Shown piece after piece: positions 24,498 through 35,518 of a stretch of DNA of 64,000 nt; the first letter of the stretch is position 1; each line of letters starts with the position of its first letter. A program made the translations under genes and the position numbers. The stretch is taken from assembly GCA_035926095.1 (NCBI GenBank), contig JAVRQT010000009.1, forward strand, positions 1,266,668-1,330,667. The letters are read 5' to 3'. The notes beneath the pieces were generated by a model. It was not told the DNA's origin, ran no database searches, and was given only the letters and a program-made list of their open reading frames with translations. The DNA comes from Elasticomyces elasticus (taxonomy: Eukaryota > Ascomycota > Dothideomycetes > Mycosphaerellales > Teratosphaeriaceae).

Positions 24498-26599
24498 TCA
24501 TTTCCTTCCTGCAATTCAAGTCAGCCACACTGATACCTGCGAATTCCAAAACAGCAAGAGCTTACCTTTCCTGCCCAGGCGTACCTTAGTATCAACCATC
24601 ATCGTCACAACCCGCGTACGACTGATCGCATCCGCCTCGGCGGGAGCCTTGGTAAGGTCGAATGGAAATTTCCACTCCTTCTCCCTTGCCAGCCTCGCAA
24701 CATCGTTGACGGTCAAGTCCAACTCCGGATGCTCCAGCGCATACTGAACCGCCTGCGTCATGTACCCATGCTCTTCATCCGGCGGGAAGTTCGCGATGTT
24801 CTCGCCAAACCGAGTCAGCTGGTCGACCTGCAGTGTTCTGCGGTTGGTGTTCTGTTGGAACGTTGAGGTCCCGAAGTCGGTGGCCGTCGGCAAACCTAAA
24901 GTATGCTCGACCTGCTTACGAAGCGCGTTGTCTCGCTTCGTGATTGCTTCGTCGGTTGCCTCATCGTGGGAGTGGAGTTGCGCCGCCGCGATCTCCCTGG
25001 TCGTCCAACCAGCATCCATGAGCCGCTTGGTGATGGGTGGCCAGCTGTGGTTGACGAAGATCATGGTCAATTCTGCGGCGGTGAGTGGGACGTCAGGAGG
25101 AAGGCTGCTGTTAGTCTGGGGTGCTTCACGAGGGCCAAGATCTGCGCTTCAGTTCTCGCTGCGGCAAGTCCTCTTGCCCTTTTGTGGTCCCTTGCTCACA
25201 CGCTTGGTATACTTCTTGCCGGGCGGCGCAGAACCGAAGGGCTCGTCCGCGCTGCTCTGCTGTGAATCGTCCGAGTTGTCGTCATCGCTGTCGATGACCA
25301 AGTCTCCGCGCATAGGCCGGTCGATCGCCCCCTGAGCCTTGCGCTTCATAGACATCTTGGATGGAAAGGCAACACCCCTCACGTCAGCGCCGGACAAGCG
25401 ACGACCAGAGTCCGGTTGTGCATATGGCTGCGGTTGAAACCGCTGTGTCATCTGCATACCGTCATTGTACTGGCTGATATCGAGCTGAGGCCAAGGTGGC
25501 CGTGCCGAATTGACGGAAACTCCAACCTGGGATCTACGCGTAGGACCAGCGTACCAAACTTGACGCTGCTGCGGATGCGCCGGCCTGTCGACAGCATTAC
25601 CAGCCTCCAACATCTGAGCCGGTGTAAGCTCGCCGACGAACACGGGTCCGAATTTGGAGTAAGTGGTTCCGGGCGGGGCAGGCTGCACAGGCATGGAGTT
25701 GTTGCCAAACAAACTGAAGTTGAACGGTGTATTGTCGTTCGTGCAGCTGTTGTACGTCTGGCCAAGAGACTGATGCGTGCCATACCCGTTGTTCGTCGGT
25801 GCAAACTTGTAGTGAGTCGGGCCATATGATGGACGTTGAGCATTTATCTCGGGCTGCGGATCCTGCGCGTACTTCTCCATGGAGTTGACGTTGATGTAGT
25901 CTTTTGTCTGACGGCGGTGCTCATCGCTGCCAGAACCAGCCTCTGTCTGCCCGCCCTCGTAAAGCTTCGGGTCATAATCCGGCCATTGCTGATTCAAGTT
26001 ATACTTCGGGGAACGCGACAAGCTCAGCTCCGGACGCCACATCTCCGGAAGAGGACCCATGACTGTGTACTGATCTTGACTCTGCTGCAGCTGAAGCTCC
26101 AGATGCGGTGGTGGCATCTGCTTGTACTGCTGCTCCTGGAGCCGATTGATTCGCGACACATCGACCGCCACCCCATGCATCTTACTCATCTCCCGTGACT
26201 GCAGCTTCCGCGACCCCAGCTGCGGCTGGTACGACTGATGGTTCTCAGGGTAAGTGTGCTGGCTGTTCTCTTCCTCGTTAAGATTCTCAGACGCTTCTTG
26301 CGGAACGGTAGGAAAGGCGGGAAGAGGTGCTTCGTAATTGTAGACGTGAGAAGCATTTCCGAAGGTGAGTGGGGAGGGCGCCGCATCGAACAAGCCGTCT
26401 ATCTAAAGTATACCGCCCTCAAAGCAGATGTAGTACGCGATATACGTACCGTTCACGTCTACAGAATGCTCAGCCTGCGCCTGTGCTTGTGACATCGCGT
26501 TCATCCGGTAAGCCACCTCCGCGTCGTCTGTGGCTCGCTGTCAGCATAACGGTGCATTGCTAGTAAGAGGAGGTGATACTCACATCCCATGCGAGGCAT
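24498..26599 (-). CDS. Tandem-array family protein, copy 5 (625 aa)
   Basis: Exons 26599-26584 (MPRMG), 26527-26450, 26398-25202, 25141-24566 and 24508-24498. Exons 1 and 2 have the same lengths as in copy 3 (16 and 78 nt). Without splicing, a TGA at 25151-25149 interrupts the frame. A 60-bp phase-1 intron (25201-25142, GTGTGA...GCGCAG, with a CTGA branch point made by that same TGA) removes it. The last intron (24565-24509) has a GTAAGC donor and CTGAC branch point. If it is retained, the protein ends 14 residues later at 24516. The middle is Gln/Pro/Asn-rich with an acidic run (DSDDDNSDDSQQ) and a Lys-rich segment. The C-terminal region has FVNHSWPPITKRLMDAGW, TREIAAAQL, NFPPDEEHGY and EWKFPFD. 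Function unknown. Confidence 0.72.
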
Positions 26600-26945
26600 T
26601 TTTACAGTCTGACGAGAATGCTGTCGATTGTGCGGATATCGCAAAGAGCTCGCCGTGGTGCCGCGTCAAGGAAACGTCAATGCCTGCTCGAGTATCGCGC
26701 TGGCGGCGTTGGACACTGATCGAGAAGCTGACAGGAAGGCGCAAAACCCTCCGAGTCCAATTGCTGTATGTGTATCACTAAAAGCAGTTGTGATCGAAGA
26801 CGTTATTTTTGAAAGTCGAAAGTTGAAAAGCAGCCGTACAGATAAGGCTAGCAACTTGGCAGAACGCTAAGCGGGGCCTATACACGAAGCCGCTTGGAAG
26901 GCACGGCTACCGTCTCCCATTGGATGGCACATGTCGTCGGCAGGG
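26600..26945 (-). promoter_or_regulatory. Promoter of copy 5, shared modules
   Basis: The CTCGAG block lies at 26679-26698 (about 80 bp before the ATG) and the CCAAT box at 26912-26923 (about 320 bp before it), with a shared GGAAGGCACGGC stretch just 5' of the CCAAT box on the plus strand. Confidence 0.6.
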
Positions 26946-27928
26946 ATGCAGCAGTGATGGGGGAGCTTTCATGTTTGCCAGAGTCCGAGTCGATGGCATA
27001 TACGAGCAACGAAGCGAGCAGGAGGGACGTAATTTGCGTGGTCTTCAGCCGTTGCATGTTACCGGAGGAGCGAAAGGTGTGCATCCTAGGCGTGATTCTC
27101 GTCCGTCGTGAGGAAAGCTGTATACAATTATGGAGAAAAATATCAGTAGTACAGTATGGTTGCGAGAATGGTTGAAGCACCACTTTTGCTTCCATGCACA
27201 GTCGGTCTCTACTTGTACTGACCGCATAGCTTGCTCGACACGCGGTCTTCATCTTTCTGTCTTCAGGTAGCGATTGCTCCAACAAAGAACTCGCGTAACA
27301 GCCAATGCATGCGAGTCTTATGTTCGCCAAATACGAGAGCGCACCAAGCGACACCTTAACCAAATCACTGCCAATAGGTGTGTCGCGTCCTGAAATGGTT
27401 CCCATGTATTGTCTATTGGCGGCAACGAGGCCATAAACCTCACCATGGTCATGGTAGAAATCCGTAATTGCGGGGTCCGCAGCAGATTTATCAGCTCTGC
27501 GTACACTGTCCGATCTTTTGGTTCTTGGGCGTTCATACGCGTGCGTAGTAGCATTGCCCTGTTGATCGGTCTGACCAGGGGAGTATACCAGCAGCGATAG
27601 CTTTTCGTGAGACCTTCTTGATGAGACAAGCAGCGTAATGCTCTCCAAAAGTCGCCTTCCACTCAGCGACACACCATGCCTTGTCCATACTGTTTGGAGT
27701 CATGAAATGTTGAGGAATGTGACAGGTCAGAAGAGTGAGGTCAAATTTACCTCAAGCGGCTTGCACATGTCAGGCTTGGCATTACATCAGCTGCGGCGTT
27801 TTCCGACCGCGAAGCTCAAGCTCGAAGCAAGGCACAACAACCGCACGCGTGAACCTACACACCACCACCACAAGCCAACCAAACTCTACCGCCATCCCGA
27901 GTTTATCCGCAGCATTCCTACGCTCTCC
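26946..27928. other. Intergenic; left edge of the segmental duplication
   Basis: Carries the third copy of the spacer blocks (near 27279 and 27720). Beyond about 27780 the DNA becomes the promoter of the OM14-like gene. No gene is supported. Confidence 0.45.
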
Positions 27929-28996
27929 ATGGCTTCACCGACTGGTCTGCTTCATCGGCCGAACAGCGAAGAAGATACGATAGACGATACCAGCAGCACC
28001 ACTTCTACCAACATGTCATCGTACGCAGACATCGCAGCCAAGGGCCCGAAGCAAGCGCCGGAAGATGTACGTCACCCCAACTTCGTATCAAAGCTGTCGC
28101 ATGCTAATTGATGTTACAGAGTACGTCCAAGTCAAAACACCGCCAACAGCTTGCGAACGTACTGATAGACATGCATAGAGATTCCAGACACCCTCCCAGA
28201 AATCGCGCACGATGACTCAGGTGTTCACACCCTTGGTGGCCCCGACATGTCCTCCTCTACCACATCCACAGGCTCCCACGTAAGCGGATACTCGAGCTAT
28301 GCGGACCAACAGAAAGACGCCGAAGACCGCGCACGAGAGGCAAGTCAGGCTGGACGTGGAGCTGCGAAGGATACCGTAAACCAGGCGAGCAAGGAAGCTA
28401 AGGACTTTACGCGCGCCGCTGAGTCAAGCGCGAAGGAGCTAGAGCAGCAGGGTAGCCAGGCCGCGGACAAGGGCAGCAAGAAAGCACAGCAGGTCGCCGA
28501 CTCAGCGAGTCAAGAGTGGGAGGACGTGAGCTCAAAGGCAGAAAAGAAAACGGATCAGCTGGCTTCTGATGCTCAGGACGGGATTAAAAAGGGCGAAAAG
28601 AAGGCTAAGGAGGTTGCGGATGATGCGAGCAAGTACTGGGACGACGGGTCCGAGAAAGCGAAGGAGAAGTACAACCAGCTTGCTTCCCAGGCTCAGCACG
28701 GATTGGAAAAGGCGAAGATTGAAAGCAAGAAGAGTGCTACGCAGATCAAGCAGGAGGCTAAGGAGGCTGATGAGTGGGCGGGCAAGAACAAAGGCAACCC
28801 GGTTGTGATTGGCAACCTGGTCGTTGTCGCAGCGTTGGGTGGACTGTTGGGTACAAACGCATACAGGATGCACAAAGCCGGAACACTCACGTGGAACGTG
28901 ATCGGTGCATGGACTGGTGCCGTGGGACTGTTTGCCGTGGGAGACTACTTCGTCAGCCAGTGGTTCTTCCGGAACAAGTACCCGACGAAGAAGTAA
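27929..28996 (+). CDS. OM14-like mitochondrial outer-membrane protein (about 318 aa)
   Basis: Exon 1 27929-28066 ends ...KGPKQAPED. The final exon runs from about 28179 to 28996. The N-terminus is Ser/Thr-rich. The middle is a long charged helix full of KKAEE/ASKEAKD heptads, and the C-terminus has two or three hydrophobic segments (NPVVIGNLVVVAALGGLLG, WNVIGAWTGAVGLFAVGDYF) ending in FRNKYPTKK. The GNPVVIGN and GDYF..QW..KNKYP pattern is that of fungal proteins with the OM14 C-terminal domain, outer-membrane proteins proposed to assist import. Splicing is ambiguous: two canonical introns (28067-28119 and 28121-28178) separated by a single A keep the frame, and so does one 114-bp intron ending at 28180. 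Confidence 0.65.
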
Positions 28997-29848
28997 GACC
29001 TGCGCTCACCTTCCGGCGCACTTCTGAAACGGGTCTCGAAAGCCGAGTCCGTTATGTATATTTGCGACTTCCCGACTCCTGTACTACCTGGCTGGACCTG
29101 CGCAAGCTCACGGACGGCTACGATGTGTATCTTAGGCGTAGGCTAGGCGCTTTCTTGTGTATTATAGCTCACTGGCTGTTTCTACTATTACACTGATCCT
29201 GAGCTGTTGAAACTCGTTTCTCTGGCGGCGGAGCACGATGGGAGTGTTGCTCTTGACTGACAGAGTGTGATCAAGGTACTCGGGCAAGGAACTGCTGACT
29301 TGAGGTAGCGGTTCTGGAACAATCTCTTGCAAACTAGCATGCTTTCGGTATTCGAAGACGGAGGGATGTCGCGTCGCGGAAAACATGCTTCCATGTCAGT
29401 ACAGCTGAGGGCAACAGGGTTCTGCAAGCTTATCGTCACTCTCGAAGCTGTTCAACACTAGCACAGGTGATTTTATGAGCTCTTCTGAGACAAGGTGGTC
29501 GATGTGGCGCCGTGCACTGGCAAAACTTGCCAGAAACGTGCAGTGTTCGTGGAAACGAAAGCAGCAGAACAATTGCTGTTACTCAAGGCAGACTGAACTA
29601 GAACATAGTTTTTGCTACCAACGCAGATACGAGCTCTATTGCACTGACATATTGCAGAGTTCGCACTCCCACTAGCGGCCGTAAGGCGTCAAACCACGAA
29701 AGGTGACAGACGTTTTCCGACTTTGCTGTGTAGGTTTGGCGTTGAGACCTTGTTCATGGGATCGGGTTGTTGTCGACCGACCTGCCAACAGTGCAGTATC
29801 TCTTATGATGACACCCTCGCCGCCGGAAAAGCATTTCGATGTAGGCTC
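28997..29848. other. Intergenic, tail-to-tail
   Basis: Space between the OM14-like gene (+) and the amidohydrolase (-). No feature beyond presumed 3' untranslated ends. Confidence 0.5.
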
Positions 29849-31441
29849 TTACGGCTTCTCATACACCACCTCACCCTCGAACCACGTCTTCAACACACTT
29901 ACACCTTCGAACTCACCCTTGCTCAGATCCTTGCTCACAGCAATGAAATTGGCCTTCTTTCCGACTTCGATACTGCCAGCCACCTTGTCCTGGCCGACAG
30001 CCTCGGCACCCGCCAATGTCAGCATCCTACATATCCGCTCGCCACCCTTGGCTCGATCACCCTCACCAATCGTGTCGACGACATTCGCCATATGAGGCAG
30101 GATATCCGGTTCGGCACCCGCACCCCAGTCGCTTCCAATGGTGACGTGTGCGTCCGCAACTCTCATTCTATCGAAGTCCCAATCCATCAGCCCGCCACTC
30201 GCTTCGGTGACTGGATGCCGGAAGAAGAACGCTGGACTCATCTCGGCTGTAATACTCAGTGGCTTGAACCGAGCATAGTCATCTGGATGCACGCCACTGC
30301 AGTGCGCGATTTCATGCCTTGGACCTTTGGGATTGGCTTTGCGGGTAGCTTCGAAGGCGTCCAGTGTGAGGCGCGTGGAGCCGTGGCCAGTGCAATGGAT
30401 CTTCATGGTCATGCCTCGCTCGTCGTACTTTTGAATTGCTTCGCGGACATTGAGGATAAACAGCTTGGATTCGTCGACCTTGCCATCTTCTTTAAGCCCG
30501 GCGTGGGTGAGGTGCGGCTCTAGAGGCACACCATCAAGAATAATCTTGACGAACCGCGTATCAACGTGGGTTGATTTGAACTCATCAGCTTCATCAAGCA
30601 GCTTATGCAACGTCTCACTAGGCTCCTCGCCAATCCAGTCGGGAGCATACACAATGTGCGTCTGGACGTCAAGCTTCAGATCGCCGTCTGCTTCCAGCTC
30701 CCGCAGCGCCGTGAGCATCAGAGTGTTGGCGGACGCTTCCTGGCAGCTCGTCACGCCTGCGCGATGCAACATCTTCTGTCCTTCAAGCAGCACTCGCTTG
30801 GCATGCGAAGTTGGCGGCTGCGGCAGAGTCCTCATCAGCTTGCTCATTGCGTTCTCGGCCAACTCACCTGTCAGATGGCCTGTTTCCGGATCTCGTACGA
30901 AGTGAGCACCTTGCGCGTCTTTCTCGTTTTCGAGGTCGTACCCGCTTTGCCGCAGAGCTTCCGAATTAGCGAAGACACTGTGGCCCGCGCCACCACGTAC
31001 AACGACCGGAGTGTCTGGGAAGTCGGCATCTAAGGCTTTGCGATCAAACTTCTCGATCATGTATGTATGAGCGTAAAGCCAGTCCTGGTTTGCGTGCCCA
31101 TACTTGCACAGACACTTACCCTTCTTTAGCTCGTCGGCCAAGTTGGACATCGTCAAACCCTGGCCAGGCAGGCGTATCTGTGATGTAGCGGCCATGCTTG
31201 ACATCAAAAGGTGGACATGTGCATCGTGAATACCGGGCATGATGAATTCGCCGTTGAGATCGTGGGTGATGATGTGGTCCTCCTTGGCTTGAGCGGTGAT
31301 GTCTGCTGAGCTGCCAACATTCGAGAAGCAGCCATTGGAGTCGACAATGAAGGCTTCAGCCCATGGTTGAGCATTGTTGATGGTGTAGACGCGGCCTTTT
31401 ATGAAGGCAATGCTGTTATTAGCGGAATTTGAAGTGGCCAT
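29849..31441 (-). CDS. YtcJ-like amidohydrolase (530 aa, single exon)
   Basis: A metal-dependent hydrolase of the amidohydrolase superfamily, YtcJ/exoenzyme-like branch (amidohydrolase_3). The N-terminal beta-sandwich strand (IAFIKGRVYTINNAQPW) is followed by the metal-binding HxH in GIHDAHVHL (about residue 76). Later come MKIHCTGHG and HEIAHCSGV with further His, and the catalytic Asp region in IGSDWGAGAEPD. The end (GKKANFIAVSKDL...WFEGEVVYE) completes the sandwich. The length is normal for the group. There is no signal peptide, so it is likely cytosolic. Family members act on amides or cyclic C-N bonds, and the substrate cannot be told. The start ATG precedes MATSNSANN. There are no introns, unlike its neighbours. 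Confidence 0.85.
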   Translation of the reverse strand: MATSNSANNSIAFIKGRVYTINNAQPWAEAFIVDSNGCFSNVGSSADITAQAKEDHIITHDLNGEFIMPGIHDAHVHLLMSSMAATSQIRLPGQGLTMSNLADELKKGKCLCKYGHANQDWLYAHTYMIEKFDRKALDADFPDTPVVVRGGAGHSVFANSEALRQSGYDLENEKDAQGAHFVRDPETGHLTGELAENAMSKLMRTLPQPPTSHAKRVLLEGQKMLHRAGVTSCQEASANTLMLTALRELEADGDLKLDVQTHIVYAPDWIGEEPSETLHKLLDEADEFKSTHVDTRFVKIILDGVPLEPHLTHAGLKEDGKVDESKLFILNVREAIQKYDERGMTMKIHCTGHGSTRLTLDAFEATRKANPKGPRHEIAHCSGVHPDDYARFKPLSITAEMSPAFFFRHPVTEASGGLMDWDFDRMRVADAHVTIGSDWGAGAEPDILPHMANVVDTIGEGDRAKGGERICRMLTLAGAEAVGQDKVAGSIEVGKKANFIAVSKDLSKGEFEGVSVLKTWFEGEVVYEKP

Positions 31442-31718
31442 TGCACAAATCCCGATCGCAGCTGTGCGACGTCTGGTCGAATCTTGCTGCGAAAGTAGTA
31501 TAAAAGATTGAGTCGAAGGGTGTATCTTCGTTGTCGTTATCGTTTACTTAGCAGTGGGTACCCCGCCGAATGAGCGGAGCTTGAGGCAGCTTGCAAAGGA
31601 GCGCCAACGATAGGGCAACTGTGAGTACACATATACATACATTCGAGATTAAGCTGTCGTGATCCGAGGTGCTCCGTATTATACAATGCTGACTTGATCT
31701 TGCAAAGTCCCTCTCCCT

Positions 31719-33154
31719 CTAGGCGTACAGGCTCGTCACCTTCGTTCCGCCGTTTGGCAGCTTGGCACGCAGGATCGCTCCTGGGTGTTGCCTTTGATCT
31801 ACACCGTTGTTCCAGTCTGGCTGGTATGGCAGCTGGTTGATGTTGAGGTATATGTAGCCATCCGCACCAACGCTCGCACCGTCCGGCCAGATGATGCGTG
31901 GGTCTCGAACGAAAGGATGCGTCTGCCCATCCGCTTGATCGTAGTAAAAGACGGCATTCTGCGTTGGCATGAGCTGGTAGATAAGTCCGTTGCTGTCACC
32001 TTCGAATCCGTTGGCATCACCTCCGCGCTGCCCGTGGTCACTGACATTGGCGCGAGCATTGAGTTCAGCGAGTGGGTTCGTGTCACGCTCGCGGAGGTTC
32101 ACTGTTGGAATGCTGTAAAGGCGACTTGTCGAGAGCGGCGAGTAATACAGCGTCTTGCCATCAGGCGTAAGCTGGATCCCGTCCAGGCCCTCCTGCTGCC
32201 AGCCCGTAGGCGAGCCCTTCTGCCTAAAGTAGAATGGATGGCCTTGGTAGACAGGCACGTCTTCGTCCCCGCGGAGCACTGATCTGTCTTGAGTGAGGCG
32301 TCGCCAAGACTCGCCAGTTCCAAGATCCAGCATGATGAAACCAGGGCGGCCTTCGTTCGAGCTGTCGACCAAGATAGCGTAGCCACTACCACTGGTACCA
32401 GAAACGTTGGCGCGGAGGTCGAAGCGTACGTCGTTGAGGTAGCTGTCTGGGTAGTGCACGTCTGCGGGGAACGTGAAGGTCTCGTATATAGTATCGTTTG
32501 CGAGGCTGATGGCCATCAATTTCGGACCTGAACGATTGTGAGTATAACCGTCAGCAGATGTCGTAGACATACAAGGCGGTTTTTCTTAAAACTTACCTCC
32601 CGGCACCGCATACGGCATTAATGGTTCGCCCTGGGCATTGTGCACGGTTGGACGACCAGTGTCGACGACCCACAGTGTCTCGGGTCGCGTGCTTGTATTG
32701 GGGGTGATATAAACAGCTTGTACGCTGATAAAAGCTGTGGAATTGCTGGAGCCGAAGGGGATACCATTCCAGGTGGTGTTCAATTGGTCGGGTGGTAGAT
32801 TGAGAGCAGAGTTCGGGTATGGCGCCTCAGCAGTCTGATTTACGATCACGCCCAGTGTGTAGTCGTAGTCTCCGCGAGTGTATGTTGTGAAGATCCGGCC
32901 ATCTGAGGCTACAGCAATGCCAATCGGCCATTGATCGTAGTCTAAGAATTTGTTAGCTTGGACGCCGAATTGTAGAATTTGGACAACTCACAGTAGTGGA
33001 CTTCCTCCACTGCAGGACCATATGTGCCATTGTCGTATCTCAGCCGCGTTGCGGATGTGCTATTATTTTGGATCAGGCCGGCGGTAGCTATCACCTCTTG
33101 GGCATGAGCTACAAGCCCAAGCGTTAATGCTGCTACGCAGCTGTGGAATAGCAT
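31719..33154 (-). CDS. Secreted yellow/major royal jelly-like protein (438 aa)
   Basis: Exons 33154-32992, 32941-32597 and 32527-31719, with introns of 50 bp (GTGAGT...TTAG) and 69 bp (GTAAGT...TCAG). The start at MLFHSC gives a clean signal peptide ending AHAQ. An in-frame ATG at 33199 would spoil it. The mature protein follows the MRJP/yellow six-bladed propeller pattern: WPIGIAVASDGRIFTTY, LWVVDTGRP, YLNDVRFDL, ILVDSSNEGRPGFIMLDL, DGIQLTPDGKTLYYSPL, GLIYQLMPTQNAVFYYD, and RIIWPDGASVGADGYIYL near the end. Several N-glycosylation sites are present. Fungal members are secreted and of unknown substrate. Confidence 0.85.
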
Positions 33155-33927
33155 GTTCGTGATTGTGCTGATGAAAGCGCTGGTGGACGAAGAGTGCAAG
33201 AGAAGCAGTAAAGAACATAGACCTGGTTGTTTCTACTCAGAAAGATCGTCATACATGCCTGCCGTCGCCGCGTAACCAAGCCATTACCGTTTGGTGTTTC
33301 TGCCGGAGAATGTCACCAGAATTACAAAGGCAGGCGCGCAGTCTTGAGGTCATTCAGGAACAAGGTTGCGTCTGACGTCTTCGTGCAGAGTGGAGAAAAA
33401 CAAGGCTCGAAGCAAGCTTTGCGGCTGCTCGGCACTCCCTTGCCGCCTGAGCCGCAACCAGACTGGACGATGCCGCCAAGTTCTCTTTGCCAGACTCCAT
33501 CGACACTCTTTACCAACTATGCAGTGTCGGATTCTCCATCGTCCGTCCAGTCTTGTGGCACAGATCGATTAAGTCTCCAATATTGGATCTCGGTGGTACT
33601 GACTCGTCAAGAGGTGGTATACTTGGCGATCTGGCATTTATTACGGTTAGCACCTGGGAGAGATTCGGTTGACGCCCCAGATTCGGGACTTCAACAATGG
33701 TCTTGTGCCCAATGTCCAACGATGGAAGTCCTGACTTTGTATGGGTGTGTAGCATCTCGTAAAATGTGGTATGTCCGTAGCCCGAGGCTTCCATCCGAGG
33801 CTGATGGATGTAGTGGAGACTGACGAGACAGGAGCCGAGATAATTCGTGTTACTTGTCGATTTGGCACGAGATGGCAGTAGCACGCTCCGCCGACAATAA
33901 TGGGCCGGTCTTAGGAGACCGACAATG
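33155..33927. other. Intergenic
   Basis: Promoter of the MRJP-like gene and 3' flank of the Zn2Cys6 regulator. A plus-strand open frame here (33227-33823) has no family signature and is not called. Confidence 0.5.
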
Positions 33928-35518
33928 CTATAGTCGTGAGCCACGCTGCTCCCACGGATACGCCACTCTCTGTTGGTACGAGGGTCCATCTGACGCGTCA
34001 AGGGCCAAGCTGCTTCTTCCTTCTTCGTCGAAGTAGTCTAGCACTTTGGCGGAGTCCGGCGCAGGTTGACGGGGCTGCAGTCTCTGGTGAAACATTCGTG
34101 CGGCTAATGCCATCTTTGGGAACAGTTCTTTCATCTCCGGTGCGGCATATGCACTTTTCCGGTGCTCGATTGCGGCATCTTCGATAGCACATGCAGTCGA
34201 GCCGTCCTCAGCACCAATCCAGCATGCACCGAGGACGAACGAGACGTGAGTCACACCCATCGGACCATACTGGGACACACCCTCCATGAGCGAAACCGTT
34301 TCCGCTATTAATGATACCTTCCTCTGGTGAATGATCGCGCTGTTGACGTGATCGATCGCGCTGACTATATCGCAGAGGATAATAGTCACCGACACGAGGA
34401 GAGTGTAGAACCTGGACACTGCAGCCGATGCGTATGCCTGCTTTGCCGTCGGATCAGCAGCCAACTTCGCGTCTACCACCATTGAGGTCTTTCGCCAATG
34501 TTCCACGGCTAACATTGACTGCTTGTAGCACTCCCGGGCTTCTTCCAGCAGCGTTGGATCATCGTACGACGACGAGCCTTGCAGAAGACACCAGCGCCGC
34601 ATATAGTCATGCATCTTGTTCAAACTATGCAGGAAAGGGCCAACTGAAGGATCATAGTCCTGTCCATCAGAAGGGCAAACCACGATCTTTTCATTGAAGA
34701 GACCTTCGAGGAACTGAACATGTGTCAGCATGCGTGGTGATCCATCGGGAGTGTTGACCTACAATAGGTCCACGCGCAAGCAGAACTAGTTGAGTCTCGA
34801 AAGGATCGTTCACATTGCACGGTCCACGAGCTTTCAGCAATTGCAGCGCACCCTCGCAGTGACCTGACCACATTCCGTCGCCGAGGTCAAGAAGAGCCTG
34901 CGAGACAAGCAAGATCATTACTGCACACAGGGTCTCAGCGGAGCGAGCCGCGTCAGCATCGTCCAAAGTCTCTCGCAGGGCAATGAGTGCCTTCGAATAC
35001 AGGAGCAGTGCATAGGTTGGCACGGCCTGCCGAGAGCAAAAGCTGCAGTGTGCTTCCACAGCTGACTCGACTGCAGCATCAAGCGCCCTGTTGAATCCTA
35101 GTCGTCGCGGAACATCGTACCAATACTCCCCGTAACCATAGGCAATGTTGTAGCGAAAGTCGATGGAAGGGTTAATGATTGACAGCAATCTCCGCGCCAG
35201 AGGACTGACAACATCTTCGGGCGGCCGCGGGATTTCGATAATATCCCACGATATCTCGGGACTGCTCGCAGAGCGCTGCGAGGAGCTACTATGGGCTAGT
35301 TTCAATGGCTGCCCCTGTGGTGGCGTGAACTTGAACCTCCGCTGTCCGGCTCCTGTACATGTAATGCGGAGCCGTGCACATCTCGCACATGCAGGCGTTG
35401 CTTGATCGCACTACAGTTCCTGTCAGCGGATAGTATGGATACTGGGCCTCCTTCGGCGTGCCTTCTTCTTTTGAGTACGGCAGCCGTCACATCCGCGTCC
35501 TGTTGGTACTCCAGGCAT
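33928..35518 (-). CDS. Zn2Cys6 transcription factor (496 aa) with a GC-AG intron in the zinc cluster
   Basis: Exons 35518-35462, 35410-34763 and 34713-33928. The start MPGVPTGRGCDGCRTQKKK supplies the first two zinc-cluster Cys, and exon 2 begins CDQATPACARCARLRITC and supplies the other four, so the cluster is complete only after splicing. Intron 1 (35461-35411, 51 bp) has a GC donor, a CTGAC branch point and a TAG acceptor. Intron 2 (34762-34714) is GTAGGT...TCAG. The remainder is the all-helical fungal-specific regulatory region (FGFNRALDAAVEA, LLLYSKALIALRETL, GPIFLEGLFNEKIV). It lies head to head with the RTA1-like gene across about 490 bp, a layout often seen for a regulator and its target. 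Confidence 0.85.

Noticed and set aside
25149..25151. In-frame TGA in array copy 5 as proof of a pseudogene
   Set aside because: A 60-bp phase-1 intron removes it cleanly and uses the same bases as branch point, so the copy can be intact.
26878..27672. 264-codon minus-strand frame left of the OM14-like gene
   Set aside because: It overlaps the conserved promoter of array copy 5 and spacer repeats; composition is not protein-like and no family motif is seen.
33227..33823. 198-codon plus-strand frame
   Set aside because: No motif, biased composition, and it lies in the space between two well-supported minus-strand genes.
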